Origin: an uncultured Lachnospiraceae bacterium
GTDB taxonomy: Bacteria; Bacillota; Clostridia; Lachnospirales; Lachnospiraceae
DNA length: 26,591 nucleotides
Assembly: GCA_910578405.1 (NCBI GenBank)
Contig: CAJTQO010000045.1
Coordinates: 1-26,591 of the forward strand
Direction: 5' to 3'
Under the pieces are notes generated by a model that did not search any database, was not told the origin of the DNA, and saw only the letters and a program-made list of their open reading frames with translations. Positions within the stretch are counted from its first letter, which is position 1, and each line of letters begins with the position of its first letter. A program made the position numbers and the translations under genes. Below, in pieces: positions 1-7,961 of this stretch.

Positions 1-269
1 CTTCCATGGAGTCCTTTCCCTCCGCCTGCGCGGCCGGAAAGAACTCCAGGCATTCTTTGGGGCTGATACTGTTTGTTTCCAGTACCGTATCCGCCCCACA
101 AATGCCCCTTCCATGGAGTCCTTTCCCTCCGCCTGCGCGGCCGGAAAGAACTCCAGGCATTCTTTGGGGCTGATACTGTTTGTTTCCAGTACCGTATCCG
201 CCCCACAAATGCCCCTTCCATGGAGTCCTTTCCCTCCGCCTGCGCGGCCGGAAAGAACTCCAGGCATTC
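1..269 (-). repeat. Perfect 107-bp tandem repeat array with two hairpins per unit
   Basis: The sequence repeats with an exact period of 107 bases: positions 1, 108 and 215 start identical copies, and the third copy matches for 55 bases to 269. In transcript direction of the adjacent gene (minus strand) the units are 269-163, 162-56 and 55-1 (cut by the window edge), so the array starts one base after the stop codon at 271-273. In each unit TGGAGTTCTTTCC pairs with GGAAAGGACTCCA (13 bp with one G-U pair, 16-base loop), closed by an outer AATGCC/GGCATT stem. In unit one this hairpin spans 208-268. A second hairpin (GGGGC/GCCCC plus GATAC/GTATC) spans 166-204. Because 107 is not a multiple of 3, the array cannot be an in-frame protein repeat. 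No U-run follows the hairpins, so this is not a plain terminator. Confidence 0.95.
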
Positions 270-270
270 C

Positions 271-1347
271 CTACTCTTCCTCGCCAAGCACGGCAAAATC
301 CTCTTCTTCAATCCGCCTTGCAATTGTCTCCTTAGCCAACGCCAGCTCTTCCTGCCATTGTCCATACGCCGCGTCCCAGCTTTCATACCCGGCCTGTCCG
401 CGCCTGTCTGCAATCCCGTATTTCCCTGACAGGTATTCTCCCAAAAACCTGGTACACTTCTCCGCGCCCAGGGCATTGGTATGCCCGCCATAATCACTGA
501 AATCCGTTGCGAAATCCAACCCGATTTCCTCATAATGGTCATTCAGATTCAGAAATTCATACCCATATTCCCCAATGATTTCTTCCATATAATTATACAT
601 CCTTTGCTTCTCTTCCTCCATCACGGTAGGGGAAAGAAGAAACAAAGCCTGCAAATCCTCTCTCTTTAAATAATCCAACAGTTTATAAAGACACTCCTCC
701 TGGTATTCCGGCATCGGTTCCTTTTCCGCTATCTGCGAAGTGTCCACTGCCTCACAGGGCCCAACCTCATCCGTCATTACATATCCCTTCTGGCTATCCG
801 CTTTCTCATAACGGAAACAAGCCAACTGTTCCGGCAAAACCATGGTCTTCCAATTCGAATGATACTTAAAAATATCAAAATAGTAAGTATGTCTCTGCCA
901 GCGGTCGTCCACCATGGCGTTAATCGTTCTCACCCGGTTCCAGGAATACTTCATATTGTCCGTAACTCCCCGCGTATACGCCATATTGTTTGTCAAATCC
1001 GTTTCCCGGGCAGTATACATACGCATTTCAAAAATGTACAGTTTGGGCTTCTGGGTTTTTTGCACTTCCTCCACCAGATACGTAGCCGCAACCGGCCTTT
1101 GCAAGTTACTGGAAACCGGATAAGCCGCAATCCCATATTCCCCCCACATTAACGGCGTGGCATAATAAGGATACACCGGGCTTGAACCAATCATCACTAC
1201 CTCCACCGTGTCCTTCTTTTCCGCATAAAAGCCTGTAAACCGATCCTTTACATCTCCGTTCGTACGTATAATATAAGTGACTGTCATAAGAATATATAGA
1301 AATATTACCATAAATAAAACGGATTTCATAGCCTGTTTCCAAGTCAT
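271..1347 (-). CDS. Membrane-anchored SGNH-like protein, possible glycan-modifying enzyme
   Basis: This 358-residue protein has one N-terminal membrane segment (about residues 6-27, no cleavage site seen) and an extracytoplasmic domain. GSS at 54-56 resembles the block I serine motif of SGNH/DltD-like enzymes. D285YGGH289, followed by TNALG, resembles their C-terminal Asp/His block. Such proteins often O-acylate or de-acylate surface glycans, so a role in modifying this polysaccharide is plausible but inferred. I chose the ATG at 1347 because AAGGAG lies 10 bases upstream and the membrane anchor starts there. The frame stays open to 1620, but that part is a purine-rich degenerate repeat and is probably not translated. 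It is the last gene of the left unit in the window, and its stop codon abuts the 107-bp repeat array. Family assignment is tentative. Confidence 0.8.
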   Translation of the reverse strand: MTWKQAMKSVLFMVIFLYILMTVTYIIRTNGDVKDRFTGFYAEKKDTVEVVMIGSSPVYPYYATPLMWGEYGIAAYPVSSNLQRPVAATYLVEEVQKTQKPKLYIFEMRMYTARETDLTNNMAYTRGVTDNMKYSWNRVRTINAMVDDRWQRHTYYFDIFKYHSNWKTMVLPEQLACFRYEKADSQKGYVMTDEVGPCEAVDTSQIAEKEPMPEYQEECLYKLLDYLKREDLQALFLLSPTVMEEEKQRMYNYMEEIIGEYGYEFLNLNDHYEEIGLDFATDFSDYGGHTNALGAEKCTRFLGEYLSGKYGIADRRGQAGYESWDAAYGQWQEELALAKETIARRIEEEDFAVLGEEE

Positions 1348-1646
1348 TTTCCCATTCTCCTTTTCCACGCTGTCCACCCATCTTCCCCTTTCTCTTTTCC
1401 ACGCTGTCCCTACATTCCCTGCATCTTCTTCTCTCTTTTTTCCACACTGTCCCTGCATCTTCCATTCCCCTTTCCACACATTCCCTGCATCCTCCATTCC
1501 CCTTTCCATGCTTTCCCTACATCTTCTTATCCCACTTTTCCCACACTGTCCCTGCATCTTTTTATCCCCTTTTTCCACACTGTCCCCGTATCTTCCCATT
1601 CCCCTTTTTCCGCTGTCCACTTATCTTCCCCTTTTTCCCATTCCGC
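1348..1646 (-). repeat. Purine-rich degenerate tandem repeat spacer (about 32-35 bp units)
   Basis: This 299-base gap between the GT4 gene and the SGNH-like gene is almost purely C/T on the plus strand, hence G/A on the transcript. About eight or nine degenerate units of roughly 32-35 bases can be lined up. The recurring cores on the plus strand are TTTTCCACACTGTCCC and TGCATCTTCCATTCCCC. The reading frame of the downstream gene is open through it only because purine-rich sequence lacks stops. The translated text is a low-complexity string unlike the protein that follows. Only the end near 1348 carries a clear ribosome site. Confidence 0.8.
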
Positions 1647-2759
1647 TCAATGCTCACCCATGATTCTTTGAAAAAACCTCTCCCATTCCCCATTTATTAA
1701 ATCAGGATTTAACTTTTCTTTTATTTTTGCTCCATTCTCACCCAATTTTCGAGCAAATTCGACATTATCCATTATTTTTTGCAAGTTATCTTTCAGCATC
1801 TTCCAATTGTCCATTTCAGTCAATATCCCATTTTCTCCCGATTTAATCAATTCCGCCGGCCCGCCGCCAGAACAATCTGTGGAAATACATGGGATGCCCA
1901 AGGCCATCGCCTCCATTAAAGTATTGGGCATTCCTTCCGAATTGGAAGACAAAACAAAAACCGACGCTTTCCAAATCGCATCCGCCACCTCCGCCGTCCC
2001 CCCAGGCAAATGAATCCTGTCCGAAAGCCCCATTTCCTCCACTTGCCGTATCAATCCTTCCCGAAGCTCCCCCTCCCCGTAAATCACCAGCTCATACTCC
2101 GAATACTGCCTTGCCAGTGAGGCAAAAGCCCGGATAATCATCCTATGGTTTTTGTTTGCGTCCACACGGCCCACTGCGACAATCTTCTTCTCCCTTTCCC
2201 CTTTATAAATTTCCCTCATAAATGCAGGATGAAGCGAATTGGGCAAAATAACCGCTTTCTTTTGAACCGCCTTGTCAAAAAAATCAAGGCTCATCCGGCT
2301 TTGCAGCGCCACTCCATCCGCCAGGGGAAACAGCGCACGCACCGCCAGCCGCAAAGCCCTGCTGTAATATTCCTCTTTGGGCTCCCCACGCACCGACACC
2401 ACCACCGGAATATGCAGGCCGCGGGAGGTAAGCAATGCCATCATATTATTTTTGCCGATAAACGAAAGAATTAAATCCGGTTTTTCCCTCTTCCATATCC
2501 CACGCAGTTTCCGAAACCTTTTCCAAAAGTTGGACACACGGCCCTTCCCAATCTCCTCCGGCGATATCTCCGAATACACCCGGCGTATCCCGTCGCTGAT
2601 TCCATACTCGCTTTGGGCCTTATACTGGGTGACAATTGTAACCAAATATCCCCTGCCGCAAAAATATTCAGCCAAATTCACCAAAACCCGCTCAGAGCCG
2701 CCTTTGTCCAAGGAACTGATAAACATGGCAATATGTTTCCTGCAAATACCCGCCTCCAT
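1647..2759 (-). CDS. GT4-family glycosyltransferase
   Basis: This 370-residue cytoplasmic GT-B enzyme transfers a sugar from a nucleotide sugar to a lipid-linked acceptor during repeat-unit assembly. The N-terminal acceptor domain has the DKGGSERV loop (residues 18-25). The C-terminal donor domain starts near VAVGRVDANKNH (about 194-205) and carries the GT4 E-x7-E motif E275GMPNTLME283, followed by a GGGPAELI stretch. This overall pattern is like PglH/PglJ-type N-acetylhexosaminyl transferases, but donor and linkage cannot be read from sequence. GGGAGG lies about 8 bases before the ATG. The asparagine-synthase-like gene ends 17 bases upstream, so the two are probably co-transcribed. An internal ATG at residue 12 is a less likely start. 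Confidence 0.93.
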   Translation of the reverse strand: MEAGICRKHIAMFISSLDKGGSERVLVNLAEYFCGRGYLVTIVTQYKAQSEYGISDGIRRVYSEISPEEIGKGRVSNFWKRFRKLRGIWKREKPDLILSFIGKNNMMALLTSRGLHIPVVVSVRGEPKEEYYSRALRLAVRALFPLADGVALQSRMSLDFFDKAVQKKAVILPNSLHPAFMREIYKGEREKKIVAVGRVDANKNHRMIIRAFASLARQYSEYELVIYGEGELREGLIRQVEEMGLSDRIHLPGGTAEVADAIWKASVFVLSSNSEGMPNTLMEAMALGIPCISTDCSGGGPAELIKSGENGILTEMDNWKMLKDNLQKIMDNVEFARKLGENGAKIKEKLNPDLINGEWERFFQRIMGEH

Positions 2760-2776
2760 GCTCCCGTCCTCCCATG

Positions 2777-4663
2777 CTAACTATGATAATGCTGAAACCA
2801 TTGCTCAAAAATGAAAAAAGACCAGGACAGTTTTGAATAATTCTCCCCGGTTGCCGGCCCGCCGTCTCCTGTACGAATATATGACCGAATCATATTTGAC
2901 ACATATTCGGCATCAAAGATACCCTGCCGCTCCAAATACCCCTTTTCACTGTAATCTAAAAGCTTTTCTTTCAACGGCCCCCGCAGCCACTGATCCAACG
3001 GCGCCCCGAAACCTACCTTGGGCCTGTCCAGCAATTCCCTTGGAATATAATCATAAGCAATGTCTTTTAAAATATGCTTCTTATCCCCTTTGTAAAATTT
3101 GAACTTATGAGGAATCCGATAAGAATACTCCATTACCTCCCGGTCTAAGAGCGGGCATCTGGATTCTAATGAATATTTCATGCTGGCACGATCCACCTTA
3201 CAAAGGATATCCCCTGGCAAATACGTATCCATATCCAATAACATCCTGCGAATCTGCCAATTCCTCACCCCATAACTGCTTTCCGTCTCATAATGGCAAG
3301 GCAGCTCCCTCCCGTCATTGCGCACCATCCTTTTGGCGCGGACAATATAATTGCTGGCGCCAAACTGAGTTTTCGTTTCCTTTCCACGGTTTTGCGCAAT
3401 AACCCGCACACGGAACGGAAGCCTTTCCGCCAATCCCATTTTACGCACAAACGGCAACCGGCACAGCCCATGCACCACCGCACCGGGAATATCCAGCCAC
3501 TGCGCCTGCGCCACATTCTCATAAATATTGTAGCCGCAGTAAAATTCATCCCCACCGTCGCCGGACAGCGCCACCGTCACCTTTTCCCGCGCCAGCGCCG
3601 ACACCAGCATAGACGGAATCTGGGAACTGTCTGCAAAAGGCTCATCATAATACTGCGGGATGCTTTCCACCAGCTCAAACATCTGCCTTTCGTCAATATA
3701 CATCTCTGTATGGTTTGTTCCAAGATAATCCGCCACCTGTCTGGCGTATTTCGCCTCATTGTAACGCTCCTCATGGAAACCGATGGAAAACGTCTTTACC
3801 GGTTCCGTGGAATGCTCCTGCGCTATGGCCGTAATCAAAGAAGAATCATAACCGCCGCTCAAAAATGCTCCCAACGGCACATCCGCAATCATTCTGGCCG
3901 CCGTCGCCTTTTTTAATAGCTCCTTTAAATTCTCCTTTGCTTCCTTATAACTGCTTACCGGATTCCCTATCTGCTTCGCATATACTTTCCCTACCTCCCA
4001 ATATTTCCACTTCTCCACCTTCCCCTGGCAAAACATCAGACCCCCGCCCGGCTCCAATTTATAAACATCCTCATAAACCGAATCCGGCGCATTGATATAC
4101 TGCTGATATAAATACCGGGAAAGCGTCTCCCGGCGAATCCTCTTTTCAAACCCGGGACACTTCATAATCGGCTTCAATTCGGAAGCAAAAACAAGATTCT
4201 CCCCATCTTTCCAATAATACAACGGCTTTTTGCCAATCCGGTCACGCAGCAGATAAACCTTCCCACTCTCCCTGTCAAACAATGCAATGGCAAACATCCC
4301 GTTTAAACGCTTCACACAATCAATTCCCCATTTCAAATAAGCTGCAATGATGACCTCCGTATCACAATTGGAATGGAATGGATAACCGGAAAGCTCTTCC
4401 CGCAGCTCCTGAAAATTATAGATTTCCCCGTTAAAAACCACGCTTACCCTGCCGTCCGCCGAATCCATAGGCTGACGCCCTAATTCTGACAAATCCAGGA
4501 TGGACAGCCTCCTTTGGGCAAATCCGACAAAATACCCGCCGGACGTCCCATAAATTTCCGCCCCGCTATCGTCCGGCCCTCTATGGCGCATCGTGTCATT
4601 CATCTCTTTTAATTGCTCCAGACGGATATCCCGCCTGGAAACAAACCCGCATATCCCACACAT
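2777..4663 (-). CDS. asnB: Asparagine-synthase-type glutamine amidotransferase (possible uronate amidation enzyme)
   Basis: This 628-residue protein has the full class II architecture. The glutaminase domain has nucleophile Cys2 exposed after Met1, RHRGPDD (26-32), FNGEIYN (77-83) and CDTEV (100-104). The synthetase domain has the PP-loop SGGYDSS (269-275) and SGDGGDE (367-373). The family uses ATP and glutamine to amidate a carboxylate. Homologues inside polysaccharide loci, such as WbpS of Pseudomonas aeruginosa O6 and WbtH of Francisella tularensis, are assigned to turning GalNAcA into its amide. Its place between GT4 genes, in a locus that also encodes TviB- and TviC-like enzymes, favours the same role here over housekeeping asparagine synthesis. 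That choice is inference. AAGGAG sits 6 bases before the ATG. Confidence 0.95.
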   Translation of the reverse strand: MCGICGFVSRRDIRLEQLKEMNDTMRHRGPDDSGAEIYGTSGGYFVGFAQRRLSILDLSELGRQPMDSADGRVSVVFNGEIYNFQELREELSGYPFHSNCDTEVIIAAYLKWGIDCVKRLNGMFAIALFDRESGKVYLLRDRIGKKPLYYWKDGENLVFASELKPIMKCPGFEKRIRRETLSRYLYQQYINAPDSVYEDVYKLEPGGGLMFCQGKVEKWKYWEVGKVYAKQIGNPVSSYKEAKENLKELLKKATAARMIADVPLGAFLSGGYDSSLITAIAQEHSTEPVKTFSIGFHEERYNEAKYARQVADYLGTNHTEMYIDERQMFELVESIPQYYDEPFADSSQIPSMLVSALAREKVTVALSGDGGDEFYCGYNIYENVAQAQWLDIPGAVVHGLCRLPFVRKMGLAERLPFRVRVIAQNRGKETKTQFGASNYIVRAKRMVRNDGRELPCHYETESSYGVRNWQIRRMLLDMDTYLPGDILCKVDRASMKYSLESRCPLLDREVMEYSYRIPHKFKFYKGDKKHILKDIAYDYIPRELLDRPKVGFGAPLDQWLRGPLKEKLLDYSEKGYLERQGIFDAEYVSNMIRSYIRTGDGGPATGENYSKLSWSFFIFEQWFQHYHS

Positions 4664-4713
4664 ACCATACTCCTTCTAATTCCTTCCCCTTCCGCCTTTA
4701 GGCCGGAAAGCCT

Positions 4714-5472
4714 CTACCCATCCACCTGTTCTAAGAAGCTGTCCCGGTACGCAGCGAAATCCTTGCATTCCCGGTCAATGCTGTCAATCATCTCAATGTA
4801 TTTTTCCCTGACCAAAGCTTTATAATTCCCATAATTGTCATACCCCTTCTTTGTCCAGGCAAAGGGATGCGTCAAAATCTGGACTTTGTCGTGTCCCAAA
4901 ATATTCTTCTCATCCGGATAACCATACCTCCATATATGGTTTGCATCCGACATATACTTCACTCCCAGCTTTGTGTCCTCCGTCACACGCTCCGCAAAAG
5001 TAAAAAATTCCTCCTGATACGCATTGATAATCCCCGGAAGCTTTATATTTTCCGCCAGCGCCGCCGGAGAGGGCCTATGGATGGAAAATTCCGAAATCTC
5101 GAATCCCAACATTTCACTTAGCATATGCATTTCCTTAATAATCTGTTTGCGTATCTCCTGCATATCCGTCATCCCGTTTAGTGCAAAGTGCAGACCAATC
5201 TTCTGCCCCCTCTCATGCATATCGCAAATCAAATCCCGGTTCTTTCTGGATAACAGGTTATAGGAATTATTCGTCCACTGAAAAAAGAAAGTGGAAGTAA
5301 AGTCCATGCCGGACTCCACCTTCGCCAGCGCATAGGCCCGCTCCACACTATACTCCACATCATGCCGCATAATAATAAACCTGTCCTTATGCAAGGCGTC
5401 CCCATAGTGGCTCTGCAAGCCCGTTGACTTTATAATCCTGATAATCTCCCTGTAATCATCATATGAAAACAT
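4714..5472 (-). CDS. Polysaccharide-deacetylase-like protein
   Basis: This 252-residue protein looks cytoplasmic, with no signal peptide or membrane segment. It has motifs in the order expected of the NodB/polysaccharide deacetylase fold: RHDVE (36-40, with H37 and D38 as likely catalytic or metal residues), GLHFALN (93-99) and SIHRPS (130-135). Such enzymes remove N- or O-acyl groups from sugars, or act on sugar intermediates; the substrate here is unknown. I took the ATG at 5472 because AGGAG lies 8 bases upstream. An in-frame start at 5514 would add 14 residues without a comparable site. The gene sits 78 bases after a GT4 gene and 50 bases before the AsnB-like gene in the left unit. Confidence 0.82.
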   Translation of the reverse strand: MFSYDDYREIIRIIKSTGLQSHYGDALHKDRFIIMRHDVEYSVERAYALAKVESGMDFTSTFFFQWTNNSYNLLSRKNRDLICDMHERGQKIGLHFALNGMTDMQEIRKQIIKEMHMLSEMLGFEISEFSIHRPSPAALAENIKLPGIINAYQEEFFTFAERVTEDTKLGVKYMSDANHIWRYGYPDEKNILGHDKVQILTHPFAWTKKGYDNYGNYKALVREKYIEMIDSIDRECKDFAAYRDSFLEQVDG

Positions 5473-5550
5473 TATTTTTCTCCTATTCCCAAAAATCTTT
5501 AAACTGCCTGCCACTCATAACCGCATAATTGCCTGCAACAAAAGAAGCCG

Positions 5551-6660
5551 CTATCTCCCCCGTTCCACAATCTCCTCAATAAACTCCTTCCACTGCTCAA
5601 ACACTGCCTGCGCATTGGCCACCTCCGCAATCTTTCGCGCCTCTCTCCCCAGCTTCTGCGCAAATTCCGGCTCCTCAATCAAACGGTTGATGCCATCCTC
5701 CATCGCCTTCTGATTCTTAATCGGCGCCAACAGCCCGTTCACACCGTCCTTTATCACTGTCCGCGGCCCGCCGCAAGGACAATCCGTCGCCACAATGGGC
5801 AGCCCTAACGCCATCGCTTCCAGCAATGCATTGGGAAGCCCCTCCCAATCCGATGAAAAAGCGTAAACTGCCGCATCCGCCAATTCCTTCTCCAAAGAAT
5901 CACTGGCCCCCATTAAAAAAATGTAATCCTCTGCCTTATGTTTTGCAATAATCCCTTCCAATATTTCCTTCGTGCCATCCAAAGAATCCCCCCCGTATAT
6001 TTTTAAAATATAATCCGGGTGTTTCCGATGCACTTCCACAAAAGCCTCTAACAGCATCGGCTGGTTTTTAAAGTCCACCAAACGCCCTGACTGCACCACT
6101 TCTTTTTTGCGCCGCTCCGGCGTTGGCGTCCCAATATATTTCCCATGCACCGGATTTAAAATCACCTTGGAATTCTTCTGTAGGAAAGGGGCGAAAAATT
6201 CCCGCTGCCCCTGGGTCTGGAACACACACCCCGCCGCCCTTGGAAACAGAAGCGGTATTTGCAGCTTGTCCGACCATGCATCGTAATGCCCCACCGGATC
6301 GGTGCGGATGGAAATCAATACCGGGACTCCCGTGCCGGGCGCAGCCATCAGGGCGCGGTAATTGGCGCGCTGGGCAAAAGCAATGAGAATATCCGGCTTT
6401 TCCCGCTCTAAAAACCGTTTTAAATATTTTACCCGCAACAGGAACTGCATCATCCGGCTCTTTTCCTTATCCCCCTCCTGCAGCCCTACATGAATCCGCT
6501 TTATCCTGCCGTCTATTTGAAATTCGTTTTCCCCATACCACTCGGTGGCGATGAAAACCTCATATCCTTCTTTTACAAACTGATCCGCCAGATTGGACAC
6601 GACCCTCTCCGCCCCTCCCTGCTCCAGACAGTTTAAATGGAAAGCTATTTTCCGTTTCAT
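5551..6660 (-). CDS. GT4-family glycosyltransferase (PglH-like)
   Basis: This 369-residue GT-B glycosyltransferase has CLEQGGAERVVSNLA (11-25) in the N-terminal domain. The donor domain begins near VVQSGRLVDFKNQ (188-200), and the E-x7-E motif is E273GLPNALLE281, followed by ATDCPCGGPR. The CxGGPR pattern and overall layout match enzymes that add N-acetylhexosamine residues to undecaprenyl-diphosphate glycans, of the PglH/PglJ type. The exact donor is not determinable. GGGAGGG lies about 8 bases before the ATG at 6660, and the previous GT4 gene ends only 21 bases upstream, so they are very likely co-transcribed. It resembles the protein at 1647-2759 (similar length, GGxERV and GGP motifs) more than it resembles the EpsF-like GT4 at 7962. 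Confidence 0.94.
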   Translation of the reverse strand: MKRKIAFHLNCLEQGGAERVVSNLADQFVKEGYEVFIATEWYGENEFQIDGRIKRIHVGLQEGDKEKSRMMQFLLRVKYLKRFLEREKPDILIAFAQRANYRALMAAPGTGVPVLISIRTDPVGHYDAWSDKLQIPLLFPRAAGCVFQTQGQREFFAPFLQKNSKVILNPVHGKYIGTPTPERRKKEVVQSGRLVDFKNQPMLLEAFVEVHRKHPDYILKIYGGDSLDGTKEILEGIIAKHKAEDYIFLMGASDSLEKELADAAVYAFSSDWEGLPNALLEAMALGLPIVATDCPCGGPRTVIKDGVNGLLAPIKNQKAMEDGINRLIEEPEFAQKLGREARKIAEVANAQAVFEQWKEFIEEIVERGR

Positions 6661-6681
6661 ATGAAAAGCCCTCCCGTTATT

Positions 6682-7803
6682 TTATTCCATCCACGCCCGC
6701 AGTTTCTCCACATAAACCTCTTTGGAGAAATCCTCCGCCCGCCTCAGCGCCGCCTTGCAATACGCTTCCCGGTATGCCCCATCCTGAAGCATCTTCGTTA
6801 TGCCGCCAGCCAGCCGCCGTTCTTCTTCCGTAATCACACTGGCGTCCATATTCTTCTCCGGGCTCATATTCTCTATCAACATGCCATAATGTTCCCCTTC
6901 CCCTTCCAAAATTTCCCGCGGCCCGGTCAGACAGTCCGTGGCAATTACCGGAACCCCCAGCGCCATCGCCTCAACAAGGGCATTGGGAAAACCCTCACGG
7001 TATGAAGTGAGCGCATACAGCGACGCAGCCGCCAAATAAGGAAACGGGTTCCTCTTCACTCCGGTAAAATACACCCATTCCTCCACCTGCAGCTCTCTTG
7101 CCAATACGCGGTATTCCTCAAAATCCCCTTCCCCAATAATCATTAGCTTTGCATCCGGCATTTCCATCCGCGCTAAGGCAAACGCCTTCAAAAGATGCCA
7201 GAACCCTTTCACATCATCCTCCCTGCCCATGGAAACGATAATCTTGCCCTGCCCGTCCCAAGGCAGCGCAGGCTCCTCCTCCTTTGCCTGCCGCCTTACT
7301 TCTTCCACATCCAAAGGATTATATAAAGTTACCGCTTTCCTGCAATGATACTTCCCCGCCATTTCCTCTTCGATACGCTTGGAACAGCACAGCACCCTGT
7401 CCGCCCGGTTGGAAAAAAGGCGTATCTTCCCCGCATTTTCCATATCCATATAACTGCGCAGGCCCACCCATACCTTTGCCTGCCCGCCGGAAAGCACATT
7501 TACCATATTCGCGCTGGAGCCAAAACTATATGCAATCCCCACCCCTAGCTTACGCTTCAGCTTCCGGACTGCTAAACTCCTTTTAAACACGTTCAACACT
7601 TTCCCTGCCAGGCTTTCCCGTACCCCCAGATGCAGGTCTATCACATTCAGCCCCTTAATATCATAAGCAATATCCCTGGAATCAAACATGACGATATAGA
7701 TTTCATAATACGAATCCAAAAGCCGCGCCGTAGCCACACAAACACGCTCAAATCCCCCTTGGTGCAGCATAGGCACAATCAACATAATCTTTTTTTTCTC
7801 CAT
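6682..7803 (-). CDS. GT4-family glycosyltransferase
   Basis: This 373-residue GT-B enzyme has MLHQGGFERVCVATA (12-26) in the acceptor domain. SMGREDDVKGFWHLLKAF (191-208) opens the donor domain, and E270GFPNALVE278 is the GT4 E-x7-E motif, followed by ATDCLTGPREIL. It resembles GT4 enzymes that transfer HexNAc or Gal residues in Gram-positive capsule loci, but the sugar is unknown. I chose the ATG at 7803 because AGGGAGG lies about 5 bases before it. The frame is open to 7854 upstream, but those 17 residues (arginine and glycine rich) do not look like part of the fold. It is the second of three consecutive GT4 genes in the left unit. Confidence 0.93.
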   Translation of the reverse strand: MEKKKIMLIVPMLHQGGFERVCVATARLLDSYYEIYIVMFDSRDIAYDIKGLNVIDLHLGVRESLAGKVLNVFKRSLAVRKLKRKLGVGIAYSFGSSANMVNVLSGGQAKVWVGLRSYMDMENAGKIRLFSNRADRVLCCSKRIEEEMAGKYHCRKAVTLYNPLDVEEVRRQAKEEEPALPWDGQGKIIVSMGREDDVKGFWHLLKAFALARMEMPDAKLMIIGEGDFEEYRVLARELQVEEWVYFTGVKRNPFPYLAAASLYALTSYREGFPNALVEAMALGVPVIATDCLTGPREILEGEGEHYGMLIENMSPEKNMDASVITEEERRLAGGITKMLQDGAYREAYCKAALRRAEDFSKEVYVEKLRAWME

Positions 7804-7961
7804 CCCTACCTCCCTCCGGTTTCCTCTACCGCTTTTCCGCCCTTCTGCCAACACTGCGTCACTTTTGCCTGCGCCCCATCAACCTCCTGGAACCATGCCT
7901 GCATGCAAAACAATCCGCAATTGCCACTGCCCGGCTTACCCTTCCAAGCGTCCTGGCAGCG
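7804..7961. other. Spacer between two GT4 genes, no feature seen
   Basis: This 158-base gap holds the strong ribosome site AGGGAGG for the gene starting at 7803. I see no promoter, terminator hairpin or small open frame in the rest. The transcript strand is purine-biased like other spacers in the locus, but no repeat unit is evident. Confidence 0.5.

Noticed and set aside
1..269. CRISPR array
   Set aside because: The copies are contiguous and identical over 107 bases with no variable spacers.
1348..1620. N-terminal coding extension of the SGNH-like protein to 1620
   Set aside because: The extension is degenerate purine-rich repeat text. A clear AAGGAG site and the membrane anchor support the start at 1347.
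2777..4663. Housekeeping asparagine synthetase
   Set aside because: Not excluded, but its place among GT4 genes in a locus with uronic acid genes favours sugar amidation, so the housekeeping reading is not preferred.
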